The notes under the pieces: generated by a model
What the model saw: the letters and a program-made list of their open reading frames with translations, nothing else
Database searches by the model: none
What the model was told of the DNA's origin: nothing
Part shown: one piece after another, positions 22,701 to 28,900 of the stretch
Numbering within the stretch: position 1 is the first letter of the stretch
How the letters are laid out: the number at the start of each line of letters is the position of its first letter
Assembly (NCBI GenBank): GCA_040902585.1
Contig: JBBDXA010000132.1
Span: forward strand, 65,807 to 129,806
DNA length: 64,000 bases
Reading direction: 5' to 3'
Source of the DNA: JBBDXA01 sp040902585
GTDB lineage: Bacteria; Planctomycetota; Phycisphaerae; Phycisphaerales; Phycisphaeraceae
Translations under genes and position numbers: made by a program

Positions 22701-23951
22701 CTCACCGCCTACGTCTACGACGCCAACGATCGCCTGCTGACCGAGACGGGGCCGGCCGGCGTCATCACCTATGCGTATGACGACAACGGCAACCAGCTCT
22801 CCAAGTCAGGTGCGGGTTTCAATGTGAACTACACCTACGACTTCGAGAACCAGCTACTTCGCGTAGACAACGCCGGCAGCATCATTGAATACACCTATGA
22901 TGCCGACGGCCTGCGGACCCGCACGACTGTCGACGGGGCCGATGTGACGAATTACCTCGTGGACAAGAATCGTCCACATGCCCAGGTTCTCGTGGAGACA
23001 GATGAGACCGGCGTGACGATGGCGAGCTACGTTCACGGCGTGACGCTGATCAGCATGTCGCGGCCTCAATCCGGGACGAGCTACTACCTGCATGACGGCC
23101 AGATGTCCGTGCGCGCCCTGACCGATGCCGCGGGCATCGTCACCGACACGTATACCTATGACGCGGCCGGTCGTCTGATCGACTCCACCGGCGCGACGCC
23201 CAATGACTATCTCTTCACCGGCGAGGCATTCGACGCCGGTGCCGACCTCTACTACCTCCGCGCGCGCTACAACGATGTATCCACGGGACGGTTCATTTCG
23301 TCCGATCCGTTCCCCGGCTTCGTGGCGCGGCCGGACTCGCTGCACCGGTATATCTACGCCTCGAACGATCCGGTGAACCACGCGGACCCCAGCGGCCGAT
23401 TCACGCTCGTGGGCTTCGCGGCGACCGCGTGGGCCGCCAGCGTCGTCGAGAAGCTCGGCTATAAGATTCTGTCATCGCACTTCAACTACGTCGCTAATTC
23501 CTCCGCCCTGGTGCTTGCCGCCGCCATGGCCGCGAAGATGGACGGCGGCGGAAGCCATTACAACTTCTATCGCTATTTCGGCCAGCAGGACATAGCCGGC
23601 AACGTGTATGTGCTCGATACCTGGACCGAAACGGCCCGACTGTCAAGGAAAGAATTCAACTTCATGAACGCCGACGAAGATGACAGCACCTTCGCTTACG
23701 TGACCCCCGGCGGCGAACTGAAAATCTTCGTCACGCCCCTGTTCTACAAGTTGCCGCTGGCCGTGAACAGCTACGACCTGGCCTCGCGCGCCGATGTGTT
23801 CCTGCACGAAGTGACGCATGAAACAACGCGCGCCATCGGACTGGAGTACTACGGCCACAATTCCGCGTTGGCCCTGGCGAACAGTTCCCTGAACCTGACG
23901 ATCCGCAACGCTGACAGTTACCGACTCCAGTCGCAATTCAACCACCGATGA
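7779..23951 (+). CDS. 5,390-residue LEPR/VWA/cadherin-like/RHS protein with C-terminal HExxH peptidase-like domain
   Basis: The ATG at 7779 follows GAGGAG by six bases. Order of parts: LEPRLLMHGS near residue 58 (LEPR-x-LL motif); a dockerin-like EF-hand pair about 183-235; Ig-like repeats about 240-930; two cadherin-like putative Ig domains about 1220-1395; a VWA N-half with MIDAS D1467-E-S-G-S1471; about twelve beta modules with an FSFQGTAGQRLYYDG-type signature, about 1515-2725; a VWA C-half with T2756 and ITDED at about 2784-2788; about nine or ten cadherin-like domains 2960-3775; two more Ig-like domains; an RHS/YD-repeat shell about 4140-5150; the RHS core RARYNDVSTGRFISSDP near 5162; and a unique tail 5210-5390 containing HEVTH (H5343, E5344, H5347). 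It is likely a secreted or surface polymorphic-toxin-like protein. No immunity gene is evident directly downstream. The Ig region contains near-identical internal DNA repeats (about 9085-9160 and 10305-10380). Confidence 0.9.
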   Translation: MSNQSRAYKLLCKAFGQLLGKERLRRWSESIGSLFSSKAGAPNRRSSEPHASGVLHTLEPRLLMHGSPLVTAFAQLEGIIATPDTSASLSINVSQQEFTTTRGSVVLGFEVHASDGSTLDPAAMKVRNAAGSLVAPYATLQNLPGSTDSYILIDLPIGGEYTLEVAGQNGSSGGFTIDAHLIGDLDGDRIVDIDDRNALITLVRNRQYLPEADANRDGMLLSLDTTTLLRNFGTRTNVAPLDLSVLLDPGAQLTINGEPLTNIADQTVRGITSPDIAVMFDQDHDGDFDSATTSAGDGIFDFPVTLVEGDNTLLVKASDSFGQSRSATLAIVLDTTPPSVGLPDLIDASDTGTSQTDNITRDNTPTFNVTSEPGSVVTLFVDGSEFLTATADVSGLVSFAIQSPLADGDHIIHASASDALGNTSVSASLIVTIDTQAPAITLLLDPASDTEPSGDNTTAEELITLTGNTEANREVLLFAEGDLINPIATTTSDAAGGYLFDNITLNLGDNLFAVRTADVAGNTGEASLTVTRVESDVPVIVAALANDTGRADLPDTATDGLTSDPTVTGTITDANAITQFRASLNGGPLVDALAALTGNAFTFDRAFYESTILGSAMTDGDYTLTLDAIDEFGNASNLFTLTFTLDTAAPIISLPDLLAPSDTGTSNTDNLTRDATPDFSVITEADALVTLVINGSDAGSTTAGTPYLFNGVGPLTEGDNTIAAEATDLAGNTGKSGPLNVTLDTTPPAISAPDLRSSSDSGPSDSDNLTNENEPTIDVAAEAGSVVELFVGGVSAGSTVAAGGVVSFILSLLPDGQHSLTATATDAAGNLATSSATTITIDTQNPAITLLLDPASDTDPSGDNTTTQELITLSGATEAGLVVSLFAASDPATPLAMTSADGGTFAFTGIALTSGENSFIVRTTDAAGNTGEAGLTVIREDGQTVVLVEGSDFTVQFQSTFTVPEAASTLAITFDALLFDSSDAFINDAFEIALVDAQGRSLVHTATGGSSLFDAAFNLTQNQSALLGVNTQLDGQTVLIDLTHIAPGTQATLIARLVNNDADTQSTVSIVSVEVLEDGGLGTPVGAAANFAPASPAAPVNFASLSDVTPSLAAQYHTTTFGQDSGTLAVGLSLLNIGAFAVDGPVVVIVSSISDPSISVANAHGLTPNGQPYFLFDSTSDGTLNPGEQTLIQSLRFRNPGSVQFTYDLQIFGQLNGDPSIISTPPNEVIAGDDFAYVVAAVDPDGDVLSFELLTAPDGMTIDSGSGAIEYAPESGDVGQHDVLVRVTDGRGGSAAQAFTLSVRENVSNRPPVISSTPPVEARVGTDYEYAVQATDIDGDALSFALIASPAGMTIDAATGLIEWSPTADQLGDHAVTVTVTDGEDTATQTFEVLVIETAGNQAPIIITTPTVTFNLPGEGNAALGDVDPIALTLSLSPGQMVIQDVSITLPTDADEAGFADIIIVVDESGSMAGEHAFITEMVLQLNAALEALGIGPNRFALAGFAGGTRLFNVDQAIETTDVRIDVFGPDGALVDTINVTDPDALFADVTFDTVLPIDGEYTFVVRALDAANLTFDRDLTTVSDTPVAVSGLNAVHTGTLAQGELQNFALSLNAGMMIYIDSLAGSSLADVTLTGPTGDVLIDGERLTSDRRFIRINRSGDYTLTVGNTNAADQSFSIRVLDADAVALAADTPTGGTLAPLEATLFAFQGVSGDIIRLDNLGPAGAQWGLFDSAGVRLINDLSGFQNITSGIEATLDSSGTHYVAVINGSGTLARDFNFSMHKADVEVTTINLGETFSGVIAAPGDQTLFSFQGTAGQRLYYDGFEGLIPQLLAPDGSTMGIGAASPIDFREPVTLTEDGTYFVRFDPASNTLGTFTGRLLNVADATPLQLDADITGTFALGRETTLFSFNGLAGQRLFLDGAAGTTGEFDLFDSSNNRIAGNTLSLGASDIILPQDGTYVLSIQGTGAAGNPFGFRLSTPETHIVPLALGDEINDTISEAGERFHFTFEGVAGQVVYYDGGLSGVNSSLLDARIIAPSGKTFATTSAFNDIVPVVITETGTHHVRINGEGDFTGGFGFRLLDRAAAPALNLAGNNSGTLANGRATQLFQFTGSAGQRLSFDSLSSSGTGRLKIYEPDGSTHEDRPLSTDFTTILPSTGTYLLAIEGQGATPVSFNFDVSDITDAPIANAGFDTPISGVILAGTSQVFNFDASAGTFAIYDALLDGMPSTLRVTLTSPGGALILNNRFASELRGQLDLLPESGTYALKLTSTAATDQPFAFQLLDAAAATPLVLDAQTTGSIDPGQGMKLFTFSASAGDRITFISQAAGSGTWGITGIDGTQVVTFTSLTTDRTLDVPADGSYTLVLRGNDAANPVAFDFTAITSEQSITPITVGNVISGALSEPGERDYYTVDLIAGQTIYFDGLTSDDQFGIDKRIFDPFGQQLASNNATDDVMLSVVTSGTYRIEIFGQNADDVGAYSFELEDVSLAAGLPLDAAQAINLANGLNTELFTFTAAAGDRLFFDVTASTGSATGTLRLWGPDVSEVAIQSFGTDFETVIATGGTYIVQVQGRNPNAAATINFSVITPQTTTTPLNLNDIITGSISESGERDVFTFTGTKGQELYLDSLGGTTSFAFDIFSELNQSALDVNLIFTGGDTGPFALPMDGTYRIVIDGTGAATGDYSFRLIDADVTPVITDLLAGTIHNNIAAEVFRVQGNAGDVITIERNREFGAFGTAQEISDLTSVLQVGFSGTEDGYAAVDHVLAFSDEFRPGAARNVILITDEDRDNTKLSLTFSSMVELLESNNALLNVIVDGNFEDSLGNVAIGMDSDGRAFVADGSGGFTIDPAGAATGGFFNTLVDYVNLAFANGGGAFDLKQLRAGGIIADSFANAFIDIKAEEILQQAGQLEVIVSDPTVLFENQTGVLNGIGAGDIGEFTVKFTGNGVSRSFDLLFVRPQTGVIVGSIPVTLAQDYFYDAAAIDPDGDDVTFALLSGPTGATIDAATGVLTFVPDSAGVFDFTIEARDSRGGISTQTFSVDVTSGQPNVAPVFTSPPPAQAVVGLPLSHQVTAEDVDGDALTFFLLQAPDGMAIDTATGLLEWSPTNLQLGDQAVQIRVIDGRGGQATQSFTITVVADAANQSPVFVSAPPTDVVPGESLIYSAKAIDPDNDALTYDLALSPQGMAIDAQSGKIVWTPEADQFGIHKVIVRVRDGRGGFALQTFDLTVAGDNSVPVITSTPPPVAVTGLPYQYQVTAQDAEGDAITFHLDAAPANMFIDGTDGLITFTPEDGQLGDQLVTVIARDARGGESSQTFTLSVLDVNDNEVPVFVSSPRDHVALGRTYLYRAVAEDVDGDQLLFTLDLAPAGMAITSDGLLDWSPTAAQFGLNNVTVRVSDGRGGIATQSFTIDVRSQEVNTPPTITSMPPATAIVGETFAYDITATDAENDPIIFLLADAPAGMSIDPLTGKLRWNPKLDQLGPVTITIEAIDGQGAETSQEFTLNVIARNAPPSIISVPPIQAGIGQPYVYDVNAIDGNGDVLTYALTQNPAGMTIDLQTGLINWTPQAGQEGLQSVTVFVSDGAGGEATQKFKIGVQAALNDPPTITSQPTFVANRGELYTYDVNAIDPDGDDLTFALDVFPIGMTIDAVTGLIEWTPAIGQEGPQQVRVIVSDTAGNAALQGFTVTTLVDNAGPSIDSAPPSNFAATGLPYRYDVLASDPDGDALSFTLTEAPDGMTIDAFGRLRWTPSLAQLGDHNVIIRVTDPLGSFATQSFTLTAQADVEGPVVRIDLSQNPVDPGTQVEVIVRATDRVGVVSLDVTFDGVALVLDANGRAVVTPQTVGPFDIVVTARDASGNVTVETVTLNVTDTSDVDAPFVFINTPSPGDTITNFLDVIGTVQDDNLASYTLSIAPLGSDVFTTIATGGANVDDALLGVLDPTLLENGGYRLRLLAEDLGGLQSSDVVIIDIGGTLKLGNFTLSFTDMAMNLSGVPIHIIRHYDSLDANRNADFGFGWRLELQDFKIATNLPDPSIDDDLIVAGFREGTRVYLTRPDGIREGFTFQPRPDGPLGGFLGIFVPHFVPDEGVKSTLTVDDVKLRFNPSLGEYQSYVGLLPYNPASDLFGGTYTLTTKENLAYKIDAATGLVRSVTDLNGVRVTFDESGIESSHGPRVEFERDAQGRLTALIDPTGKRVEYEYSAAGDLIAVTDREDNVTRFLYSDQRPHFLEEVIDPLGRTGVRSEYNDDGRLIRLIDTAGGVTEISYDPDNSIQTVTDRLGHDTTVVYDTRGNVISRTDALGHTTTYQYDAADNLLVETDPLGRTFTRTYNAKGHVLSWNDFEGNTRIITVDSHGFALSTTNGDGETYLYSRDADGNLLFMTNPAGEIETAFTYDGNGNILSQTDADGNTTQYTYNSRGNLISAANALGETAIAEYDANQNIVHRTMTRTRADGSVETLHTRYQYDGNGEIIGITDMSGIETAFEMSPLRQVTAVNLGGRVTSYELDEEQNLTAKIFPDGTREEWTFDAEGKVVSHTNRDGHTTHREYDAVDNLIRIIHPDGSFIARTYDAVGRMLTETDERGHVTTYAYEPRRQIMTDPLGNVTIHEFNGSGPAVEQGSTGDVIRVIDALGRVTQYDVQDDTNQHGLGTVTTIVHADGSTTTHTLNSLDQIVAQTDPLGNLTQYTYDALDQLTAVTNAANGVTSYTYDERRSIRTITDANGHTRAFEYNSGGLQTSQTLPLGQVATALYDAFGNMTSMTDFNGNTTTFQYDINDRLIAKTFQDGTTETYAYSAQGYRTQAGGDTYSYNNRGWLITETKADGRTISYTYDAAGNRTSVTTTVGTTLYSYDALNRLATVTDPDGGVTQYTYDAVGMLASETLANGVVTTYVYDALNQLVSMQTLDLGETAIASYDYTRNAAGLVVQATELDGRTVDYGYDALLQLVSESISDPVLGDRLITYTYDPVGNRLTRTDSLEGLTAYVYDANDRLLTETGPAGVITYAYDDNGNQLSKSGAGFNVNYTYDFENQLLRVDNAGSIIEYTYDADGLRTRTTVDGADVTNYLVDKNRPHAQVLVETDETGVTMASYVHGVTLISMSRPQSGTSYYLHDGQMSVRALTDAAGIVTDTYTYDAAGRLIDSTGATPNDYLFTGEAFDAGADLYYLRARYNDVSTGRFISSDPFPGFVARPDSLHRYIYASNDPVNHADPSGRFTLVGFAATAWAASVVEKLGYKILSSHFNYVANSSALVLAAAMAAKMDGGGSHYNFYRYFGQQDIAGNVYVLDTWTETARLSRKEFNFMNADEDDSTFAYVTPGGELKIFVTPLFYKLPLAVNSYDLASRADVFLHEVTHETTRAIGLEYYGHNSALALANSSLNLTIRNADSYRLQSQFNHR

Positions 23952-24135
23952 TCGGCCCGCGCGCCAGGCATGCCGATCACCACGCTTTGCACAGACCGGC
24001 AATGCGATGACCGCGAATCGTGCCTTCATCCGCACGCGACGCGTCGGTGTGGGGTGTTCGGCGGGAGGAGTACAACCACGATGCGGCGGGTACACATTCG
24101 ACGCGGCCGGCCAATTTTACGTCACGCCCTCTCTA
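23952..24135. other. Downstream of the giant gene, no gene recognised
   Basis: This is about 180 bases between the stop of the giant gene and the left end of the decayed insertion sequence. Short open frames exist but have no ribosome site or recognisable protein. In particular I cannot support an immunity gene here. Confidence 0.4.
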
Positions 24136-24659
24136 TGCATTTATTCTGGCACACGCCCGGACGATCAATTTCACCGCTCGCGCGGGGCACGGAGCGATCG
24201 ATCGGTTGACACTTTCACGGATGCCAACCTCAGCGCGCACCAATCGCGCCGTTGAAGCCGAAATGCATTGTGCCGACGCTCACTAACCTCAAGCCGCGTG
24301 CCGGTAGTAATGCTTGAGCAGCCCGCCCAGTCTCATCCGGCACTGGATCGCACCGTCTGCCGGCGCATTCGACCAGTCACCCGTCAGCGGCAGATTCTCT
24401 TTCGCCTGATGCGGGCGCTCCTCGTTGAAGTGCGTGACGTACTCATGCACGAGGTGGTTTAGGTGACGGTGATCCGCTTCGGCAGCTTGTCGCGGAGTAT
24501 CTGGTTCTCGACCTTGAGGTACTCGACCTAGCGGACGAGCTGCTCCTCGGTCGCGCCGGCCAGCAGGAGAAAGTACGCTTGGCGAGTGCTCTTCATGGTG
24601 ATACGGTGGATTCGAGGGGCAGGAATCCCGGCCCGGACCAGAGGGACAGAATAAATGCA
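24136..24659 (-). mobile_element. Decayed insertion sequence with inverted ends
   Basis: TGCATTTATTCTG at 24136-24148 is matched by its inverse complement at 24647-24659, delimiting 524 bases. Inside, on the minus strand, lies a transposase gene reduced to its two ends. The same end sequence occurs at 46576 and 46627 beside another transposase remnant, which supports reading it as the terminal repeat of one element family. The element cannot be active in this form. Confidence 0.7.
24289..24596 (-). pseudogene. Integrase-core transposase pseudogene, internally deleted
   Basis: The start at 24596 gives MKSTRQAYFLLLAGATEEQL, then an in-frame TAG, then VEYLKVENQILRDKLPKRIT. This is the coiled N-terminus typical of a family of integrase-core (DDE) transposases common in planctomycetes. 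The sequence then switches frame to HLNHLVHEYVTHFNEERPHQ and ends in RLGGLLKHYYRHAA and a stop, which is the usual C-terminus of the same family. The DDE catalytic core between them is missing, so about two hundred or more codons were lost in one deletion. The deletion, the frame change and the TAG make the gene non-functional. Confidence 0.8.
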
Positions 24660-24771
24660 CACCGCTGGACCGCAGCATAAAACGCATGTTTCGGGCCTGC
24701 ACGCCCCGACAAGTACTCCACTGTTGCCACGCCCGGCCGATGGCTTCCTGACGGGTGCCCGCAAGCCGCAG

Positions 24772-25073
24772 ATCGGTCGATGTGGGCCTCCGGAAAAACT
24801 CTAAGTTCGAACCTCGGGCGACAGGCCGCATCGACAAACCCGTCAGTTGGACAACTCGATCGCCTCCCATCAGCTCGCCGCCACTTCGCGCGCGACATCG
24901 CGGCTGACCTCTCAAAACGCGCGCTTTTCACTTTCTGGTTTTACCACCTAAACCATTGATTCGATGAGGCATGCGTCGGCCAAGATTGCGCCGAATCAAC
25001 CTGCGGGTTAACTCTCAAACAGCGCGCGAGTTTTTCGAGGTTTCCACCGTTCCACGGGTTTGGAACAGGGAGG
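24772..25073 (+). repeat. Dispersed repeat copy 2 (subfamily A, with subfamily B end)
   Basis: It has the same sequence and orientation as copy 1 at 6131-6390 through gttaactctcaaacagcgcg. It then continues into cgggtttggaacagggaggg, the tail found in the subfamily B copies at 36443 and 47178. So this copy joins the A body to the B tail and shows that the two subfamilies belong to one family. Together with copy 1 it brackets the giant RHS gene as direct repeats. Confidence 0.85.
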
Positions 25074-25144
25074 GCTTGCATCTCGCGCCGTGGCGATCGG
25101 GCAAACCACCGTGCGCCATCGGTGCAAACAAACCCTTGACTAGA

Positions 25145-27268
25145 TCATTCCTCCTGAGCGGTTGGAGCCGCGACGCGGACTATCGCGCGCCGTTCCATAG
25201 CCGCGTTGACAAACGGGGAGTGCTTGCCGGTGTGAGTGAGCGACAGTTTGTGCATGGCGCGGGTGCAGCCGACATAGAGCATGTGGCGATCGATCTCGTG
25301 CCGGTATTGCTGATCGCTACAGAACGGCACGATGACCTGGTCGAACTCGATGCCCTTGGCCAGGTAGGCCGTGGCGATGACGACGCCCCGGCTGAACTCG
25401 GTGCTTCTCGCATTGAGCAAGTGTATATTCGCGATGTCTTGCGACAGTTGCTCATGAAGCCAGTCGGCCTGCGTCTGCGTCCTGCAAATAATGCCCAGTG
25501 AATTGTGATCTGAATCGAGAAATGCCTGCACCAGCCCGCGCACCTGGCTCACTTCCTGCTCCTCGCTGTTGCAGGCGATGAGCGCCGGCCGTTCGCCGTG
25601 ACGTTCGATCGCGACAAGATTGGGGTTGCGGTGAATCGTCTGCGCCAGCTCGGTGATCTGAAGCGTCGAGCGATAGCTCTTGTGCATAAAGATACACTCG
25701 GCATCGTGAAGCACCTGATTGATAGACTCGGCGGAGGAAGAGCTCGTGGGGCTGACGGACTGGTTACAGTCGCCCAGGATGGTTTTCTTGCAGGGAAACA
25801 GGCGGGAAATGACCTGGTACTGCACCGGCGTGTAATCCTGCATCTCATCGATCACCACATGCTTGACGCGATGCGTCGAGCCGGTGTCATCCAGCAGCAT
25901 CTTGAGATAGACCAGCGGGAAGACATCGGAGTATTCATACACGCCGCCCTTGATCTGCTTGAACATATCGGGCTGCTCGAGCCAGGTATAGAAGTCTTTG
26001 TAGATCGCGCCGAGCGAAAGGCAGGTGAACATCTGCGTCAGCTCCGTTCGCACCCGCGCCCGCTCCTTGAGGACGACCGGCGTCTGGTGAATGGTCTTCA
26101 TGAAATCCACGATGGCGTTGAGCACCCAGGTGATCTGCTCCTTGATCGGCAGCGACTTGCAATGGCCGAAGCGGGTGATGATCCAGTCCTTCTCGATCGT
26201 GACTCGGCCGATCTCGATGTCCCGCGCGGTAAAGTTGGTGGCGCGGACATGGCGTGTATATTCGTCAAGCTTGCCGAGAAACTCGACGCTCCCCTTGAAG
26301 CCGACTCGCTGGGCATACTTTTTGTCCCGATGCTCCAGCAGCACCGACACCTGCTCGGCGAACGTCTGAAACTTCACCTGATGCGTCAGCACCGTCGCGG
26401 CAAGGACTTCCATCGTCGTCTCGCGAATCATATCTTCGCCCAGTTCGGGCAACACCTGCGATATATAGTGCGCAAAGACCTTGTTCGGCGAAATGATCAG
26501 GATGTCATTGGAGCTGATCGAATCTTTATATTTGTAGAGCAGGAACGCGATGCGATGCAGCGCGATCGAGGTCTTGCCTGAACCGGCCGCGCCCTGGATG
26601 ATAAGCGTATGGGCCTTGTCGTTGCGGATGATGGCGTTCTGATCGCGCTGGATCGTCGCGACGATGTTCCGCATCTTCTCATCCGAAGCCCGGCTGAGCT
26701 GCTCCTGAAGTATCTCATCCTGAATGTTTAGCGAAGTATCGAGCATGAACAGCAATTCTTTCCGCTCGATCCGATACTGCCGCTTGCGCAGGATGTGGCA
26801 CACCATTCGCCCGGCGGGGGCTTCGTAGTGCGCATCGCCAAGCTCGAATTCGTAAAACATACTCGCGATGGGTGCCCGCCAGTCATGCACCAACTGTATA
26901 TCCCGCTCGGGATCGTAAAACGAGTGTATACCGATGTAGAGCGGCTGATCGGCGTCGGGGCCGGCATGCCGAATGTCGATCCGACCGAAGTACGGGCTCT
27001 CCAGCAATCTTTTCAGCCGCTTCTCCTGCGCGTCGCCGTGCTCGCTGACCCGCGTCATCATGCTGACCGATTGCCGCATCGACGCCTTCTCCACGTGGTC
27101 CATGTCAGCCTTGTTCTGCTGAAGCTGAAGCACCAGCTCGCGCGCCTCATCGTGACGAGCCTGCACCGCCACGCTGAACGCGGCGAGCTGCGATGAGATC
27201 CGCCCGATGACGTGCTGGAGGTGCTCGCGCTCCTGCGCTTCGGTCTGGTTGAATGATGTGTCGTTCAT
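25145..27268 (-). CDS. helD: HelD-like UvrD/Rep superfamily helicase
   Basis: A 707-residue superfamily 1 ATPase. The ATG at 27268 is preferred over an upstream extension of 51 codons because it gives the usual HelD beginning: a long charged coiled coil (about residues 10-90), then YFGRIDI and the conserved YIGIHSFYD..HDWRAPIAS segment (about 95-138). Walker A is GAAGSGKT at about 226-233; VIDEMQDYTPVQ is the Walker B region; LAKGIEFDQVIVP and LYVGCTRAMH are the late helicase motifs. HelD proteins bind RNA polymerase and use ATP to free stalled or DNA-trapped enzyme; in annotation they are often called DNA helicase IV-like or UvrD-like. The MFS gene ends 149 bases upstream on the same strand, so co-transcription is possible. 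Confidence 0.85.
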   Translation of the reverse strand: MNDTSFNQTEAQEREHLQHVIGRISSQLAAFSVAVQARHDEARELVLQLQQNKADMDHVEKASMRQSVSMMTRVSEHGDAQEKRLKRLLESPYFGRIDIRHAGPDADQPLYIGIHSFYDPERDIQLVHDWRAPIASMFYEFELGDAHYEAPAGRMVCHILRKRQYRIERKELLFMLDTSLNIQDEILQEQLSRASDEKMRNIVATIQRDQNAIIRNDKAHTLIIQGAAGSGKTSIALHRIAFLLYKYKDSISSNDILIISPNKVFAHYISQVLPELGEDMIRETTMEVLAATVLTHQVKFQTFAEQVSVLLEHRDKKYAQRVGFKGSVEFLGKLDEYTRHVRATNFTARDIEIGRVTIEKDWIITRFGHCKSLPIKEQITWVLNAIVDFMKTIHQTPVVLKERARVRTELTQMFTCLSLGAIYKDFYTWLEQPDMFKQIKGGVYEYSDVFPLVYLKMLLDDTGSTHRVKHVVIDEMQDYTPVQYQVISRLFPCKKTILGDCNQSVSPTSSSSAESINQVLHDAECIFMHKSYRSTLQITELAQTIHRNPNLVAIERHGERPALIACNSEEQEVSQVRGLVQAFLDSDHNSLGIICRTQTQADWLHEQLSQDIANIHLLNARSTEFSRGVVIATAYLAKGIEFDQVIVPFCSDQQYRHEIDRHMLYVGCTRAMHKLSLTHTGKHSPFVNAAMERRAIVRVAAPTAQEE

Positions 27269-27417
27269 GAGCAACCCAGCGTTGAACTGCGAGAATGGAA
27301 ACGGTGATCTTCCTCGATTCGATTCGCAATGATTGAAGGAGCGTGCGAAGAAGAGTTGCCGTGCTGCGGTGCGATCGGCGGCCTTGCGGCGCAGGATGCC
27401 GGCCGCGTCACGTCGAA

Positions 27418-28755
27418 TCAAGTTGGCGTGGTGCTGATGGTGCCGCTCATCGGCTCGTCATCCTCGACAGCGGCGGCATTGTCGGCTCGCGGATTCGTCG
27501 CCCACAGCGCCAGGGGCACCAAAGGAAGGGACGCCAACGTGAACACAGCCAGGACGGGATCGTAGCTGCCGACCAGATCCTTGCAGACGCCCAGCACGAA
27601 CGGCCCGAGGCTGGAGGCGGCGACAAAGATCGTGGTGGCGAAGCCTCGGATGCGATTCAGATGCGCCCTGCCGAAGTACCGCGGGAAGAGCGGGCCGGTG
27701 GCGGCGATGAGCAGACCTTGGGTGACCCCCATGAGGATGCCGCCGGCGACGAGCGCTGCCGTGGAAGTGAACGTCCAGAAGATCGCCATGACACCGCACA
27801 GCGACGCCATGCCGAACGCCAGAAGGAGGTGAAGCGGGAAACGATCCGCCAGCATGCCGCCGACGATCTGCATCGCGGCGAGGCTGATGGCGAAGGCGGT
27901 GAAGAGCGCGGCCGCGTCCACAGCATTCATGCCGCGCTCCAGCGCGATCGGCACAATGTTGAAGACCACGCCGGTGAAGGTCAGGCTCCATGTGGCTTTG
28001 GTGATCAGCACGATCCAGAACGCGCGGGTTCGTCGGGCCTGGCCGAGGGTGTGTGACCGGGCGGGTTCGTCGAGCACCTGGTCATCGGCTGATTGCGGCA
28101 GCGGCTGGCGATGGCCGTCGATGAACTGGCCGACCTCACCGGGATGATTGCGAAAGAAGAACATGAGCGGGAGCATGACCAGCCAGACGGTCAGCCCGGC
28201 CAGGGCGAAGGCCCACTGCCAGCCGATCTCCTGGATCATCCAGAGGTTCAGCGCGGGCACCGCCGCGATCGCGCCGGCCAGGCCGAACTGGCGAATGCCT
28301 TCGACCGTGCCCAGGCGCCGCTCGAACCAGAACGCGAGCGTGTTGCTGCTGAGCAGCCCCAGCGCGCCCTGGCCGAGCATGCGCAAAGCGAGAAACGCGA
28401 GGAAGAGCGTGAAGACATTCGAGACCAGCGGCGTCGCCAGACACGCCAGTCCGAACAGCACAATGACACCGGTCATCGTCGCGCGCAGGCCGTGACGATC
28501 CGCCAGCGCGCCGATGTAACACATCGGCAAGGCGGCAAACAGAGTGCCCAGCAGATATGCGCCGGTCAGTTCACTGTTTGAAAGCCCCAGCGAGGCGCGG
28601 AACGACTCGTTGAAGACGGAGATGCCGAACGTCTGCGACGGGGAGGTGGCCATCATCGCCAGCATCGCGATGGGCAGCATGATCCAGCCGTAGTAGATCT
28701 TCTCCGACTCGTTCTCAACGGTTGCTAAATTGGAATGACATTGCTTGGGATTCAT
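27418..28755 (-). CDS. MFS transporter, monocarboxylate/oxalate-type
   Basis: A 445-residue membrane protein with twelve predicted hydrophobic spans and the central loop at about residues 210-250. Major facilitator signatures are visible: GALADRHGLRATM after span 2 (the A-loop) and GGMLADRFPLHLL in the second half. The overall pattern (YYGWIMLPIAMLAM at the start, SQTFGISVFNESF) resembles OxlT/monocarboxylate-type carriers, but the substrate cannot be read from the sequence. The ATG at 28755 is the only suitable start; its ribosome site is weak. It is transcribed divergently from the glyceraldehyde-3-phosphate dehydrogenase gene. Confidence 0.85.
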   Translation of the reverse strand: MNPKQCHSNLATVENESEKIYYGWIMLPIAMLAMMATSPSQTFGISVFNESFRASLGLSNSELTGAYLLGTLFAALPMCYIGALADRHGLRATMTGVIVLFGLACLATPLVSNVFTLFLAFLALRMLGQGALGLLSSNTLAFWFERRLGTVEGIRQFGLAGAIAAVPALNLWMIQEIGWQWAFALAGLTVWLVMLPLMFFFRNHPGEVGQFIDGHRQPLPQSADDQVLDEPARSHTLGQARRTRAFWIVLITKATWSLTFTGVVFNIVPIALERGMNAVDAAALFTAFAISLAAMQIVGGMLADRFPLHLLLAFGMASLCGVMAIFWTFTSTAALVAGGILMGVTQGLLIAATGPLFPRYFGRAHLNRIRGFATTIFVAASSLGPFVLGVCKDLVGSYDPVLAVFTLASLPLVPLALWATNPRADNAAAVEDDEPMSGTISTTPT

Positions 28756-28900
28756 CGGACTCAGGCGGGGATTGTGGCGGGTGGGGACGGAAGTATAGGT
28801 GATGACGCTGACTGATCAACTCATCGCCACTGCGTATGGTTGTGGTTCACTCGATTCTGACGCGGCCGTCGCATCGAGAAGCGACCACATTCCGCACGCA

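Noticed and set aside
23970..24286. Short plus-strand frames after the giant gene as an immunity gene
   Set aside because: They have no ribosome site, three frames overlap, and they run into the terminal repeat of the decayed insertion sequence.
25598..26581. A 327-codon plus-strand frame
   Set aside because: It is antisense to the HelD-like gene, which has full helicase motifs.
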